DNA from: UBA9715 sp045629845 | Lineage (GTDB): Bacteria; Actinomycetota; Coriobacteriia; Coriobacteriales; Eggerthellaceae | Assembly (NCBI GenBank): GCA_045629845.1 | Contig: JAZQRZ010000191.1 | Span: 1-5,869, forward strand | DNA length: 5,869 bases | Direction: 5' to 3' | In this document: positions 1-5,855 of the stretch, piece by piece | How the letters are laid out: every line of letters begins with the position of its first letter | Numbering within the stretch: the first letter of the stretch is position 1 | The notes under the pieces: generated by a model | Seen by the model: only the letters and a program-made list of their open reading frames with translations | Database searches by the model: none | What the model was told of the DNA's origin: nothing | Made by a program: the position numbers and the translations under genes

Positions 1-760
1 CGGTAATTACGGCTTCTTCCATCATGTCGCATGCCTCCTTGACATACGTGCCTTCGGCATCGGAAAAAGCCGAACGCGAATGAATGACTACATTGAATTT
101 GCGAGCGAATTCAACCGCGCGCATCTGCAAAACACCCGAACCAGCAGCTGACATTTCTAACATGTCGTCATAGCTGATTTCATCAAGCTTGCGGGCGTGG
201 GGGCAAACGCGTGGGTCGGCAGAGTAAACGCCATCTACATCAGAATAGATTTCGCAAACATCAGCATCGATACCCCAAGCAACAGCCACTGCTGTTGTGT
301 CAGAACCACCGCGACCAAGGGTGGTGATATCACCGTTTTCATCGATGCCTTGGAAACCAGCGACTACGGGAATATAGCCCGCATCCAATGCATCAAGAAT
401 ACGCTTGCTGTCTACGCTAACAATCTTTGCCTTGTTATGCGTGTTGTCAGTAACGATACCTGCCTGACGACCAGTAAAACTCATGGCCGAATAACCGCGC
501 GCTTCGATTGCCATTGCTAAAAGGCTCATCGAAACTTGTTCGCCCGTGGAAAGCAGGCGATCCATTTCGCGTGTGGGAGGATTCGGATTTACGGCAGCAG
601 CAAGACCAACCAGTTCATCGGTGGTTTTACCCATAGCGGATACGACCGCGACGACCTGATGCCCTTCTTGTTTTCGGCGGATAAGACGCTTTGCCACATT
701 GCGGATACGCTCGGGCGAAGCGACGGATGTGCCACCGAACTTGCAGACGATAAGTGACAT
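1..760 (-). CDS. lysC: Aspartate kinase, N-terminal catalytic part (runs off the left edge)
   Basis: This enzyme phosphorylates L-aspartate with ATP in the cytoplasm, the first step to lysine, threonine, methionine and diaminopimelate. The frame opens at ATG 760-758 and stays open for 253 codons to the edge. Motifs in order are KFGGTSV at residues 7-13 (nucleotide/aspartate site), STGEQVS at 71-77, FTGRQAG at 95-101, GFQG at 135-138, TLGRGGSDTTA at 147-157 and YSDVDGVYSADPR at 172-184. From memory, it aligns almost without gaps to Corynebacterium glutamicum LysC. The missing part is the C-terminal pair of ACT domains, which would carry feedback inhibition; MEEAVIT at the edge is where they begin. 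AGGAAG at 772-767 lies 6 bases before the ATG and supports this start. The gene is divergent from the surface-protein gene. The family call is very secure. The symbol follows the Corynebacterium-type homolog; a second aspartokinase elsewhere in the genome cannot be excluded. Confidence 0.96.
   Translation of the reverse strand, partial: MSLIVCKFGGTSVASPERIRNVAKRLIRRKQEGHQVVAVVSAMGKTTDELVGLAAAVNPNPPTREMDRLLSTGEQVSMSLLAMAIEARGYSAMSFTGRQAGIVTDNTHNKAKIVSVDSKRILDALDAGYIPVVAGFQGIDENGDITTLGRGGSDTTAVAVAWGIDADVCEIYSDVDGVYSADPRVCPHARKLDEISYDDMLEMSAAGSGVLQMRAVEFARKFNVVIHSRSAFSDAEGTYVKEACDMMEEAVIT
20..40 (-). promoter_or_regulatory. Internal ribosome binding site and start for an aspartokinase beta subunit
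   Basis: Inside lysC, on the minus strand, a perfect AAGGAGG (40-34) is followed after 8 bases by ATG (25-23) and immediately by a second ATG (22-20). Both are in the lysC frame, as codons 246 and 247, just before MEEAVIT where the ACT regulatory region starts. In Bacillus subtilis and Corynebacterium glutamicum, lysC makes a full-length alpha subunit and, from an internal start, a beta subunit consisting of the ACT region; the C. glutamicum beta start is near residue 250. The position and strength of this site suggest the same alpha2-beta2 arrangement. The beta coding region itself lies almost entirely beyond the window. Confidence 0.7.
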
Positions 761-812
761 GGGTTGCTTCCTATGTTGTGCGTTTAACGAGCGCACCAAC
801 TATAGCACACCA

Positions 813-842
813 ATTATGAGCAACCGAGTTCCCATTCGTCAC
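813..842 (-). promoter_or_regulatory. Candidate sigma-A-type promoter for lysC
   Basis: On the minus strand, GTGACG (842-837) and CATAAT (818-813) are separated by 18 bases. They match the -35 and -10 consensus at 4 of 6 and 5 of 6 positions. Transcription would begin near 806, giving a leader of roughly 45 bases that includes the AGGAAG ribosome binding site. That is too short for a lysine riboswitch. A competing -10-like TATAGT lies at 804-799 but has no good -35. The call rests on consensus matching only. Confidence 0.35.
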
Positions 843-861
843 TAAGCCAACACAAGAAGTA

Positions 862-888
862 AACGGATGACGGGCAATCCGTTATACT
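862..888 (+). promoter_or_regulatory. Dyad abutting a -10 box, candidate controlled promoter of the surface-protein gene
   Basis: AACGGAT (862-868) and ATCCGTT (877-883) form perfect 7-base inverted arms around an 8-base centre. The right arm ends on the first base of TATACT (883-888), a 5-of-6 match to the -10 consensus pointing at the gene starting at 990. At 16-18 bases spacing no recognisable -35 exists (TAAACG or similar), so the dyad occupies the place of the -35/-10 spacer. An operator for an activator or repressor is one reading; a chance hairpin is the other. The leader would be about 95 bases. The dyad also lies 20 bases upstream of the lysC -35 candidate and could serve both genes. 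Confidence 0.3.
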
Positions 889-946
889 CTGCAAGGTTCA
901 TTTGAAGTATTGGGTCGAACTATGCCCAAAAGCGGAAAGTTGTAAC

Positions 947-972
947 TGACAGCTATGTTTAAGAAGCTGTTA
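947..972 (+). other. Small hairpin just upstream of the surface-protein ribosome binding site
   Basis: ACAGCT (949-954) and AGCTGT (965-970) are perfect inverted arms around a 10-base loop. A G-T pair (948/971) and a T-A pair (947/972) extend the stem to 8 bp. It ends only a few bases before the GAGG core (979-982) of the ribosome binding site for the gene at 990. If the transcript starts upstream, near 895, this would be a leader stem next to the Shine-Dalgarno sequence. There is no U tract, so it is not a terminator. Whether it does anything is unknown. Confidence 0.25.
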
Positions 973-989
973 TAGAAAGAGGCAACAGA

Positions 990-2987
990 ATGGAAGTTGA
1001 CACAAAAGCTAAGCGAGTATTCGGCACGATATGCGCAACGATATGCTTATCGTGTTTGCTGGTAAGTAGCGCTTTTGCTGCAACGGTTAGTGGTGCTGAC
1101 CATCATGGGTCGGGCAGTACTATTGAGTCGGGCATGGTTGACGTGCTTAACGTTGATGGCAACGCGGGCGAAACCGTTTTCCTTACTGTTAAAAAGGGTG
1201 ATACCGTTATAGCGCGTAACCTGGCGTACACCATCGGTGAATCTGCTGCTGAAGGCGATAACACCCTGTGGGCTGGCATGGCAACGCTGGACATTAACGA
1301 CCTTGATCTGAATGCACTTGATGGCTCGTATAGCATCGAAGCATACGCTGACCGTGAGGGTAAGAAGCCGTTGTATAGCGGTGCTTTGTATGGTGTGTAT
1401 GCAGACCTTCCCGATAATACTTCGCAACTTATTGGTACGCGTGTTGCTAACGAAACTGAGTTGGCTGCTCGTACGTTTGAGCCGACTGAAACGCTGTATG
1501 TTAATGGGCGTACGTATCGTCTTGAAGGTGCAGCAGAAAATCAGGGTGGTGCTTTGCATTTCAAGTACGTGGAATATAACGAGGCAACTTCGGTTGATGG
1601 CGTTATTAAGTACACGAATGCTGCAGGCGAAACCGTTGCTTCAACCACGATTCCAGGATTGGCTTATGGTGAAGAGCGCACCGTTTCTATTCCTGCGGTA
1701 GTCACGACCAAAGATGGCGATGTGTATCGCACGGTGTTCTTTAAGAACTCGGTTGTTGCAAAGAACCCGGGCCAGACGTCATTTAGCATTTATTGCACCA
1801 AGATGTCTGACGCACAGGCAGCCTTGGCTGGCTATTACGTAGCAACCATTCAGATGGTTGACGAGAATGGCAACGTTATTGCTACCGACTCGGTTGATGT
1901 AACGGGTGATTTTGTTTACACCGCCCCAGCATCGATTTATAAGAATGAAGTTGTAAATGGCGAACCTGTTGTTGTTACGTACAACATTGAAGGTTCTCCT
2001 GTCATTCGTATGAGCGCCGCTAACGATGGTGTTCTTAATCGCGAGCGTACTATTACGGTTAAGTATGTGACGCAGCCTATTGAATCTAATCAAGTTAACG
2101 TTACTTATAACTTAATTGATGGTAGCAAGCGTATGGGTGATACCAATCGTATGCTGGGAACTCAAAGTTTGGTTGCTGACGAGTCCAATCAGACGGTAAC
2201 CCCTGTAAGTGAAATCGAAGCCGACGGTGTTAAATACACCTTGGTAGGTGATGCTTCTGATTACGCCTTCACTGTGCGCAAAGGCATGGTTCCCACTATT
2301 AATGCGTATTACGTACCTGAAGGGCATAAAGAGCAAGGTGCCTATGACGTTACGGTGAACTATGTGAACTTCTTGACGGGCGATGTTGTTGAGTCGCACA
2401 CGTATGTATCTGATACTGAAGCGAATGCTAAGATTCTTATTGATACCCCCGCGAAGTTCAGTGCTGACAGTGTTGACTACGTGCGTCTGGCTGGTCAGGA
2501 AGATGAAATCCAGCATAGCTATTATTCTGGTATTTCTACTTACACCGTGTACTATCGCGACGTGAACGACACGCTGACTTCGGGTACGGTGATTAACACA
2601 ATCCGCGTTGTTTACGTTGATGGCACTACTGCGGGTGGCAGTGCAACTAATTCCAACGGAGTAGTAATTTACACTGGTGATGAAGGTACTGGCGATGCTA
2701 ATACTTTGCAGCTGAATGCAAGCCGTACGTATAACGTGCTTGATGGCGAAGGAAACAATTCGTCGCTCACCAACGAAAGTGGCGTGAATTCTAACACCGA
2801 ACGCATTGCTGAAAACGAAACCCCGTTGGCTTCGGGTATCAATCAGGCCAATGTGAATGGTTTGGCTGCCAACCAGGGTGGTGTACCTGCATGGTTGTTA
2901 CCCGTTGGTATTGTCGTGGCAATTGCTCTGATTGTGCTGATTGCGTTTCTGGCATATAAGAATCGCCGTAATACGCAGACCCACTAA
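990..2987 (+). CDS. Secreted, membrane-anchored repeat-containing surface protein
   Basis: I do not recognise a named family for this 665-residue protein. Residues 1-30 are a Sec signal peptide: basic start (K6, K8, R9), hydrophobic core about 10-25, and an A-F-A cleavage site after residue 30 or 31. Residues 45-150 form an N-terminal domain. Residues about 145-525 are rich in beta-forming and aromatic residues and contain degenerate modules, clearest at 368-442 and 451-522, ending in NAYYV and TVYYRD like MucBP-type cell-wall repeats. Residues about 550-633 are an Asn/Ser/Thr/Gly-rich stalk. Residues 635-656 are a transmembrane helix followed by a short basic tail (KNRR). No LPXTG motif is present, but TPLASG lies at 611-616. 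The mature ectodomain has one cysteine, C269. ATG 990 is supported by AAGAGG at 977-982. Adhesion, mucin binding or a structural wall role is inference; anchoring outside the membrane is well supported. Confidence 0.85.
   Translation: MEVDTKAKRVFGTICATICLSCLLVSSAFAATVSGADHHGSGSTIESGMVDVLNVDGNAGETVFLTVKKGDTVIARNLAYTIGESAAEGDNTLWAGMATLDINDLDLNALDGSYSIEAYADREGKKPLYSGALYGVYADLPDNTSQLIGTRVANETELAARTFEPTETLYVNGRTYRLEGAAENQGGALHFKYVEYNEATSVDGVIKYTNAAGETVASTTIPGLAYGEERTVSIPAVVTTKDGDVYRTVFFKNSVVAKNPGQTSFSIYCTKMSDAQAALAGYYVATIQMVDENGNVIATDSVDVTGDFVYTAPASIYKNEVVNGEPVVVTYNIEGSPVIRMSAANDGVLNRERTITVKYVTQPIESNQVNVTYNLIDGSKRMGDTNRMLGTQSLVADESNQTVTPVSEIEADGVKYTLVGDASDYAFTVRKGMVPTINAYYVPEGHKEQGAYDVTVNYVNFLTGDVVESHTYVSDTEANAKILIDTPAKFSADSVDYVRLAGQEDEIQHSYYSGISTYTVYYRDVNDTLTSGTVINTIRVVYVDGTTAGGSATNSNGVVIYTGDEGTGDANTLQLNASRTYNVLDGEGNNSSLTNESGVNSNTERIAENETPLASGINQANVNGLAANQGGVPAWLLPVGIVVAIALIVLIAFLAYKNRRNTQTH
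2091..2555 (+). repeat. Two degenerate protein-level repeat modules in the surface protein
   Basis: Residues 368-442 and 451-522, starting 83 residues apart, share a layout. Each opens with a strand of the form VNVTYN or VTVNYV followed by an asparagine/aspartate-glycine turn. The middle has an ADGVKYTLVG or ADSVDYVRLAG segment, and each closes with a Thr-rich strand ending in YY. Similar but poorer segments occur near residues 145-196 (VNGRTYRLEG, then HFKYVEY) and 302-360 (ending TITVKYV). DNA identity between copies is low, so this is old divergence, not a recent tandem duplication. The layout resembles MucBP or related ubiquitin-like wall repeats; a profile search would decide. Confidence 0.5.
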
Positions 2988-2990
2988 GAA

Positions 2991-3018
2991 GGATTGAGTG
3001 GCTTATTCCGCCCAATCC
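2991..3018. terminator. Imperfect hairpin between convergent genes, possible weak bidirectional terminator
   Basis: GGATTG (2991-2996) pairs with CAATCC (3013-3018). After one A/C mismatch, GTGG (2998-3001) pairs with CCGC (3008-3011), including one G-T pair, leaving a 6-base loop. It begins 4 bases after the surface-protein stop and covers the last codons and stop of the LysR gene. On the minus strand it is followed by TTCTT, and on the plus strand by no clear T run, so it would work better for the LysR transcript. Intrinsic terminator function is not certain. Confidence 0.35.
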
Positions 3019-3872
3019 CAGAATAGTTTCGCGTATGACGCAGTGGGTAGTTCTTTGCGTTTGATGGCGAATGTTCCGAACTGTGGGTCGGGCTCTAGGA
3101 TAAGTGGCTTGATTACGCGTTCCCCTGAAAAGCTGTCGGGGAAGCAGAAGTAAAGGGCTTGGCTTGATTGTGTCGCGCGCAAAAGCGTGGCTCTGTCGGA
3201 TGTAGTAAGCAGGATGTTGGGGTGGACCCCCGCCTTTTCACACTGTTCTACGAAGAAGCGGTGCAGATGATTTCGCTTTCCGTATGTCACGAAGGGCTGA
3301 CCTTCCAGGTCTTCGATAACTATACGGTGCTTGTGAGCTAACTCGTTCGAGGGCGGAACGGAAATGAAGAGCCCCGACCTGACTAAGAGCTTCTTGTCGA
3401 ACCCCTGAAGGTATTCCGCTGTTGAGCCAACAATACCGAGATCAACTTCAGACTCAGCCACCATCTCTAAGACGCTGTCGGTGGGCGCTTCTTCTATTGA
3501 TAGGCGCATTTGGGGGAATTCGTTCCTGAAGCGTTCAAGGTAGTCTTCGGGAAGCGAGAGTGTTACCCCATGTCCTAGGGCGATTGAGAGCGTTGATTGG
3601 CGTGCGTGCGCGTTGGAGCGCAGTCCAAAGCGTTCTTCGAGTTTGCGGTAAGAATCAATAACAGGCGCTGCTTCGGTATAAAGGAGTTCTCCACTTTCAG
3701 TGAGGTGCACGCGGCCGTCGCGGACCGACACCAGTTTGCAGCTCAGCTCGTTTTCGAGATTTCTTACGGCTTTGCTCAAGGTCTGGCGTGTAATGTACAG
3801 CTCATCGGCCGCTTTGGTGAAGCTACCCTTTCTTACGAGGGCTGAAAAGTACTCCAATTGCCGAATATCCAT
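3003..3872 (-). CDS. LysR-family transcriptional regulator
   Basis: This 289-residue protein has the usual length and layout of LysR regulators. The N-terminal winged helix-turn-helix opens with MDIRQLEYFSALV, continues through GSFTKAADELYITRQTLSKA (16-35) and NLENEL (38-43), and has the wing around VHLTESGE (55-62). A linker helix at about 63-90 leads to a periplasmic-binding-protein-like effector domain (about 92-289) with the characteristic SEVDLGIVG at 141-149. The ligand is unknown. The start at ATG 3872-3870 is supported by AGGAAGG (3885-3879), 6 bases upstream. It is divergent from the flavoprotein gene across 189 bases, the classic arrangement in which a LysR protein controls its neighbour and itself, so the flavoprotein is the likely main target. 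It converges on the surface-protein gene with 15 bases between stops; nothing suggests regulation of that gene. Confidence 0.95.
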   Translation of the reverse strand: MDIRQLEYFSALVRKGSFTKAADELYITRQTLSKAVRNLENELSCKLVSVRDGRVHLTESGELLYTEAAPVIDSYRKLEERFGLRSNAHARQSTLSIALGHGVTLSLPEDYLERFRNEFPQMRLSIEEAPTDSVLEMVAESEVDLGIVGSTAEYLQGFDKKLLVRSGLFISVPPSNELAHKHRIVIEDLEGQPFVTYGKRNHLHRFFVEQCEKAGVHPNILLTTSDRATLLRATQSSQALYFCFPDSFSGERVIKPLILEPDPQFGTFAIKRKELPTASYAKLFWDWAE

Positions 3873-3904
3873 AGGATTCCTTCCTGGAGAACCGCAACCT
3901 ATCT

Positions 3905-3924
3905 ATCATAGCTCAAACACGTGT
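3905..3924 (-). promoter_or_regulatory. Candidate lysR promoter (-10) overlapped by an ACACGTGT palindrome
   Basis: On the minus strand TATGAT (3910-3905) matches the -10 consensus at 5 of 6 bases and would give a leader of about 25 bases for the LysR gene. No good -35 is visible at 16-18 bases. The perfect 8-base palindrome ACACGTGT (3917-3924) falls in the would-be spacer, flanked by TC and GA that extend the symmetry after two mismatches. A protein bound there would block this promoter, which fits the self-repression common in LysR systems. This is inferred from position only. Confidence 0.35.
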
Positions 3925-3946
3925 GCGAACTCCGACAAAACCAGGC

Positions 3947-3969
3947 AACTTTAAGTTACACCATGGTAA
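3947..3969. promoter_or_regulatory. Candidate LysR operator (overlapping palindromes with T-N11-A)
   Basis: Two abutting dyads lie in the divergent region. AACTT-T-AAGTT (3947-3957) is a perfect inverted repeat with a one-base centre. TTAC-N6-GTAA (3956-3969) follows and contains T3957-N11-A3969, the LysR box rule, with ACCATGGT (3960-3967) at its middle. The pair is about 40 bases upstream of TACACT (4004-4009), a weak -10-like box for the flavoprotein gene that has no good -35, as expected for an activator-dependent promoter. The spacing is reasonable for LysR activation. No binding data are implied; T-N11-A is common by chance. Confidence 0.4.
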
Positions 3970-4061
3970 ATCAAAGCTGCTCCATCTGCCTTTCAGCTGG
4001 GCATACACTTTGAATCATCCGTAAAGGGACGGGTCTAGCCATTGCTGATTAAGGAGGAAGC

Positions 4062-5807
4062 ATGGGGGAGTCAAGGGAATTTTCGCGTCGTTCGTTCTTA
4101 CAGCTGGGTGCTTTGGGAGCAGCGGGTGCCGCGACTGCGGGTCTGGTTGGGTGCGGTCAGCCTTCCGTAGCTGGTAGCAAGTCTGGTGCTGCTTCGGCAT
4201 CGGGTGCGGTTTCGTCGAAGGATGCTGTTCTTGAGCTGAATGGTGGCATGCCCAAGTGGTCGTTTATGGTGCCGCCTGCGCCTGTTGAGGACAGCAAGAT
4301 TAAAGAAACCATCGAAGACGACATCGTTATCATTGGTGGCGGTATGTCGGGCTTCACCACGGCTGTTTCCGCAGCTGAAAATGGAGCGAGTGTTACGCTG
4401 TTCTCGGCTGCTAGCGCTCCTATTTCGCGTGGTGGTTCTAACTTTGCAAGGAACTCGAAGGTCATGGAAGAGCTCGGAATTGTTCCATTCGATCCGGTGC
4501 CCTATTTCTATCATGAGATGCGTGCTGCTTCGTTTGCTATCGACCAGCAGAAGTGGATGCGTGGCTATAACAACTCAGAAGAAGCCATGAACTGGATGAT
4601 TGACATCGCCCGCGCTCGCGGCCTGGAAGTCATTATGGAACGTGACAACACGTTTGATCTTGGACCAAACTACGCTCATGCGTTCTCGACTGAAGGCAAC
4701 TCCAACATGGTGTCTACCGGCCAGCAGGGTGCTGTCGAGGCGCTCGAGGCAAAGGCTAAGGAATACGGCGTCAAGATTATTTACGACACAAAGGCCGAGC
4801 AGTTAATCCGTGAAGATAACAACAAGGGTCGCGTAACTGGCGTTATTGCCTCGAAGATGAGCGACGGTAGCTACGTTAAGTTCGTGGCTAAGAAGGCAGT
4901 CGTTCTTGCTACGGGCGACTTCTCCAACAATAAGGAAATGCTTGCTGCTTATTGTCCGCAGGTACTTCCGTTCGTTGGCTACGAGCAGGGTGAAATTGAT
5001 TACAACACAAGCTTCAACCTGACTGGTATCTATGGCGGCGACGGCCAGAAGATGGGTCTGTGGATTGGTGCTGCATGGCAGCATGCTTACCCGAACGCAC
5101 CGATGATGCAGGGTGCATGGGGTGGCAGCCACGAGCCGTGCGGCTTCCACATGGGTCTGAACGTGAACATGAACACCGAGCGCTACCAGCGCGAAGATAT
5201 TTCAGCTCCGTACAGCTCCAATCACCTTCTGTCTCAGCCAGGCAACATTGCCTACGGCATCTGGACGGCTAACTATCCGCAGGCCATTCTTGATAAGGGC
5301 CACGAGTGGTATACCTTCGGCATGGACTACACTCTGCCGCCGCTTACTCCCGAGCAGCTTGTTCAGATGTGGGACGCTGGCGTCGAGAAGGGTTCGTACT
5401 TCAAGGCGAACACCCTCGACGATTTGGCCAAGCAGCTTGACCTGGATGCCGAAAAGCTGAAGAAGGTCGTTGCTCGCTACAACGAGCTGTGCGACAAGGG
5501 TGTCGACGAGGACTTCCACAAGAACCCCGACTTCCTGGTCAAGATCGAAGAGTCTGGTCCGTTCTACGCAGCCAAGAACTACGCTATGTTCATGACCGTT
5601 ATGGGTGGTCTGCGCACAAGCCCGAACATGGAAGTATGCGACGAAGACGACAAGCCAATTCCCGGTCTGTTTAATGTAGGCGCCATGATTGGTGACATGT
5701 ATGCTAATACCTACAACTTCGCTGTACGGGGTAAGAGCTACGGCATCAACTGCCTGACGTTTGGCTATCTGGTGGGTCGCGATTTGGCCGCTGGTAAGTT
5801 CGACTAG
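4062..5807 (+). CDS. Tat-exported FAD-dependent oxidoreductase, fumarate reductase flavoprotein superfamily, probable lipoprotein
   Basis: This 581-residue flavoenzyme likely reduces or oxidises an unknown small molecule on the outer face of the membrane. A Tat signal (SRRSFLQ at 8-14, twin Arg 9-10) is followed by a hydrophobic stretch and a lipobox LVGC with lipidation at C31. A Ser/Gly/Ala linker follows (32-55). The FAD_binding_2 fold begins with the dinucleotide motif IIGGGMSG (90-97). Other family marks are SRGGSN (122-127), VLATGDFSNN (281-290), GGDGQKMG (325-332), MGGLRTS (514-520), KPIPGLFNVG (531-540) and LTFGYLVGRDLA (565-576). No heme or FMN-binding domain is present, so electrons must come from or go to a separate partner. 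Several fumarate reductase catalytic residues appear replaced (see findings). AAGGAGG (4051-4057) lies 4 bases before ATG 4062, short but acceptable; this start is needed for the Tat motif. The family is secure; the substrate is unknown. Confidence 0.93.
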   Translation: MGESREFSRRSFLQLGALGAAGAATAGLVGCGQPSVAGSKSGAASASGAVSSKDAVLELNGGMPKWSFMVPPAPVEDSKIKETIEDDIVIIGGGMSGFTTAVSAAENGASVTLFSAASAPISRGGSNFARNSKVMEELGIVPFDPVPYFYHEMRAASFAIDQQKWMRGYNNSEEAMNWMIDIARARGLEVIMERDNTFDLGPNYAHAFSTEGNSNMVSTGQQGAVEALEAKAKEYGVKIIYDTKAEQLIREDNNKGRVTGVIASKMSDGSYVKFVAKKAVVLATGDFSNNKEMLAAYCPQVLPFVGYEQGEIDYNTSFNLTGIYGGDGQKMGLWIGAAWQHAYPNAPMMQGAWGGSHEPCGFHMGLNVNMNTERYQREDISAPYSSNHLLSQPGNIAYGIWTANYPQAILDKGHEWYTFGMDYTLPPLTPEQLVQMWDAGVEKGSYFKANTLDDLAKQLDLDAEKLKKVVARYNELCDKGVDEDFHKNPDFLVKIEESGPFYAAKNYAMFMTVMGGLRTSPNMEVCDEDDKPIPGLFNVGAMIGDMYANTYNFAVRGKSYGINCLTFGYLVGRDLAAGKFD

Positions 5808-5816
5808 ATTTTCCTT

Positions 5817-5855
5817 GGCAAAACCGGGCGTGCCTTTTCCTCTCCCTAGCCCGGT
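5817..5855. terminator. Terminator-like dyad after the flavoprotein gene
   Basis: ACCGGGC (5823-5829) and GCCCGGT (5849-5855) are perfect 7-base arms around a 19-base loop, 15 bases after the flavoprotein stop. Read on the minus strand, the stem runs directly into TTTT, the better terminator orientation, which would suit a leftward gene beyond the right edge. Read on the plus strand, a smaller alternative stem GGCA (5817-5820)/TGCC (5831-5834) is followed by TTTTCC. A third pairing, AGCCC (5848-5852) with GGGCT (5862-5866), is cut off by the edge. Some transcription end signal here is likely; which fold is used is not clear. Confidence 0.4.

Noticed and set aside
197..757. Two open frames on the plus strand (197-520 and 536-757)
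   Set aside because: They lie entirely antisense to lysC, whose protein is unmistakable. Their translations are His/Cys/Arg-rich with no family resemblance.
761..989. Lysine riboswitch or T-box leader in front of lysC
   Set aside because: The leader from the likely promoter is only about 45 bases, and no multi-helix architecture or leader terminator is visible in the whole 229-base gap.
1035..1058. Lipobox in the surface-protein signal peptide (cysteines 15, 19 and 22)
   Set aside because: The cysteines are inside the hydrophobic core without a proper L-[AS]-[GA]-C context, and a good signal peptidase I site AFA follows at residues 28-30. A C-terminal anchor is already present.
1047..2565. 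Several open frames on both strands inside the surface-protein gene
   Set aside because: They overlap a full-length gene with signal peptide, coherent domains and anchor, and their translations show no recognisable features or ribosome binding sites.
2820..2987. LPXTG-type sortase signal at the C-terminus of the surface protein
   Set aside because: No LPXTG or close variant precedes the transmembrane helix. The nearest proline motif is VPAWL, directly at the helix start.
4017..4022. ATCCGT half-site upstream of the flavoprotein, like the arm of the dyad at 862-883
   Set aside because: Only one arm is present and a six-base match is expected by chance in a window of this size.
4098..5674. 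Overlapping open frames on both strands within the flavoprotein gene
   Set aside because: They are frame shadows of a gene with continuous family motifs from Tat signal to C-terminus, and no alternative product is recognisable.
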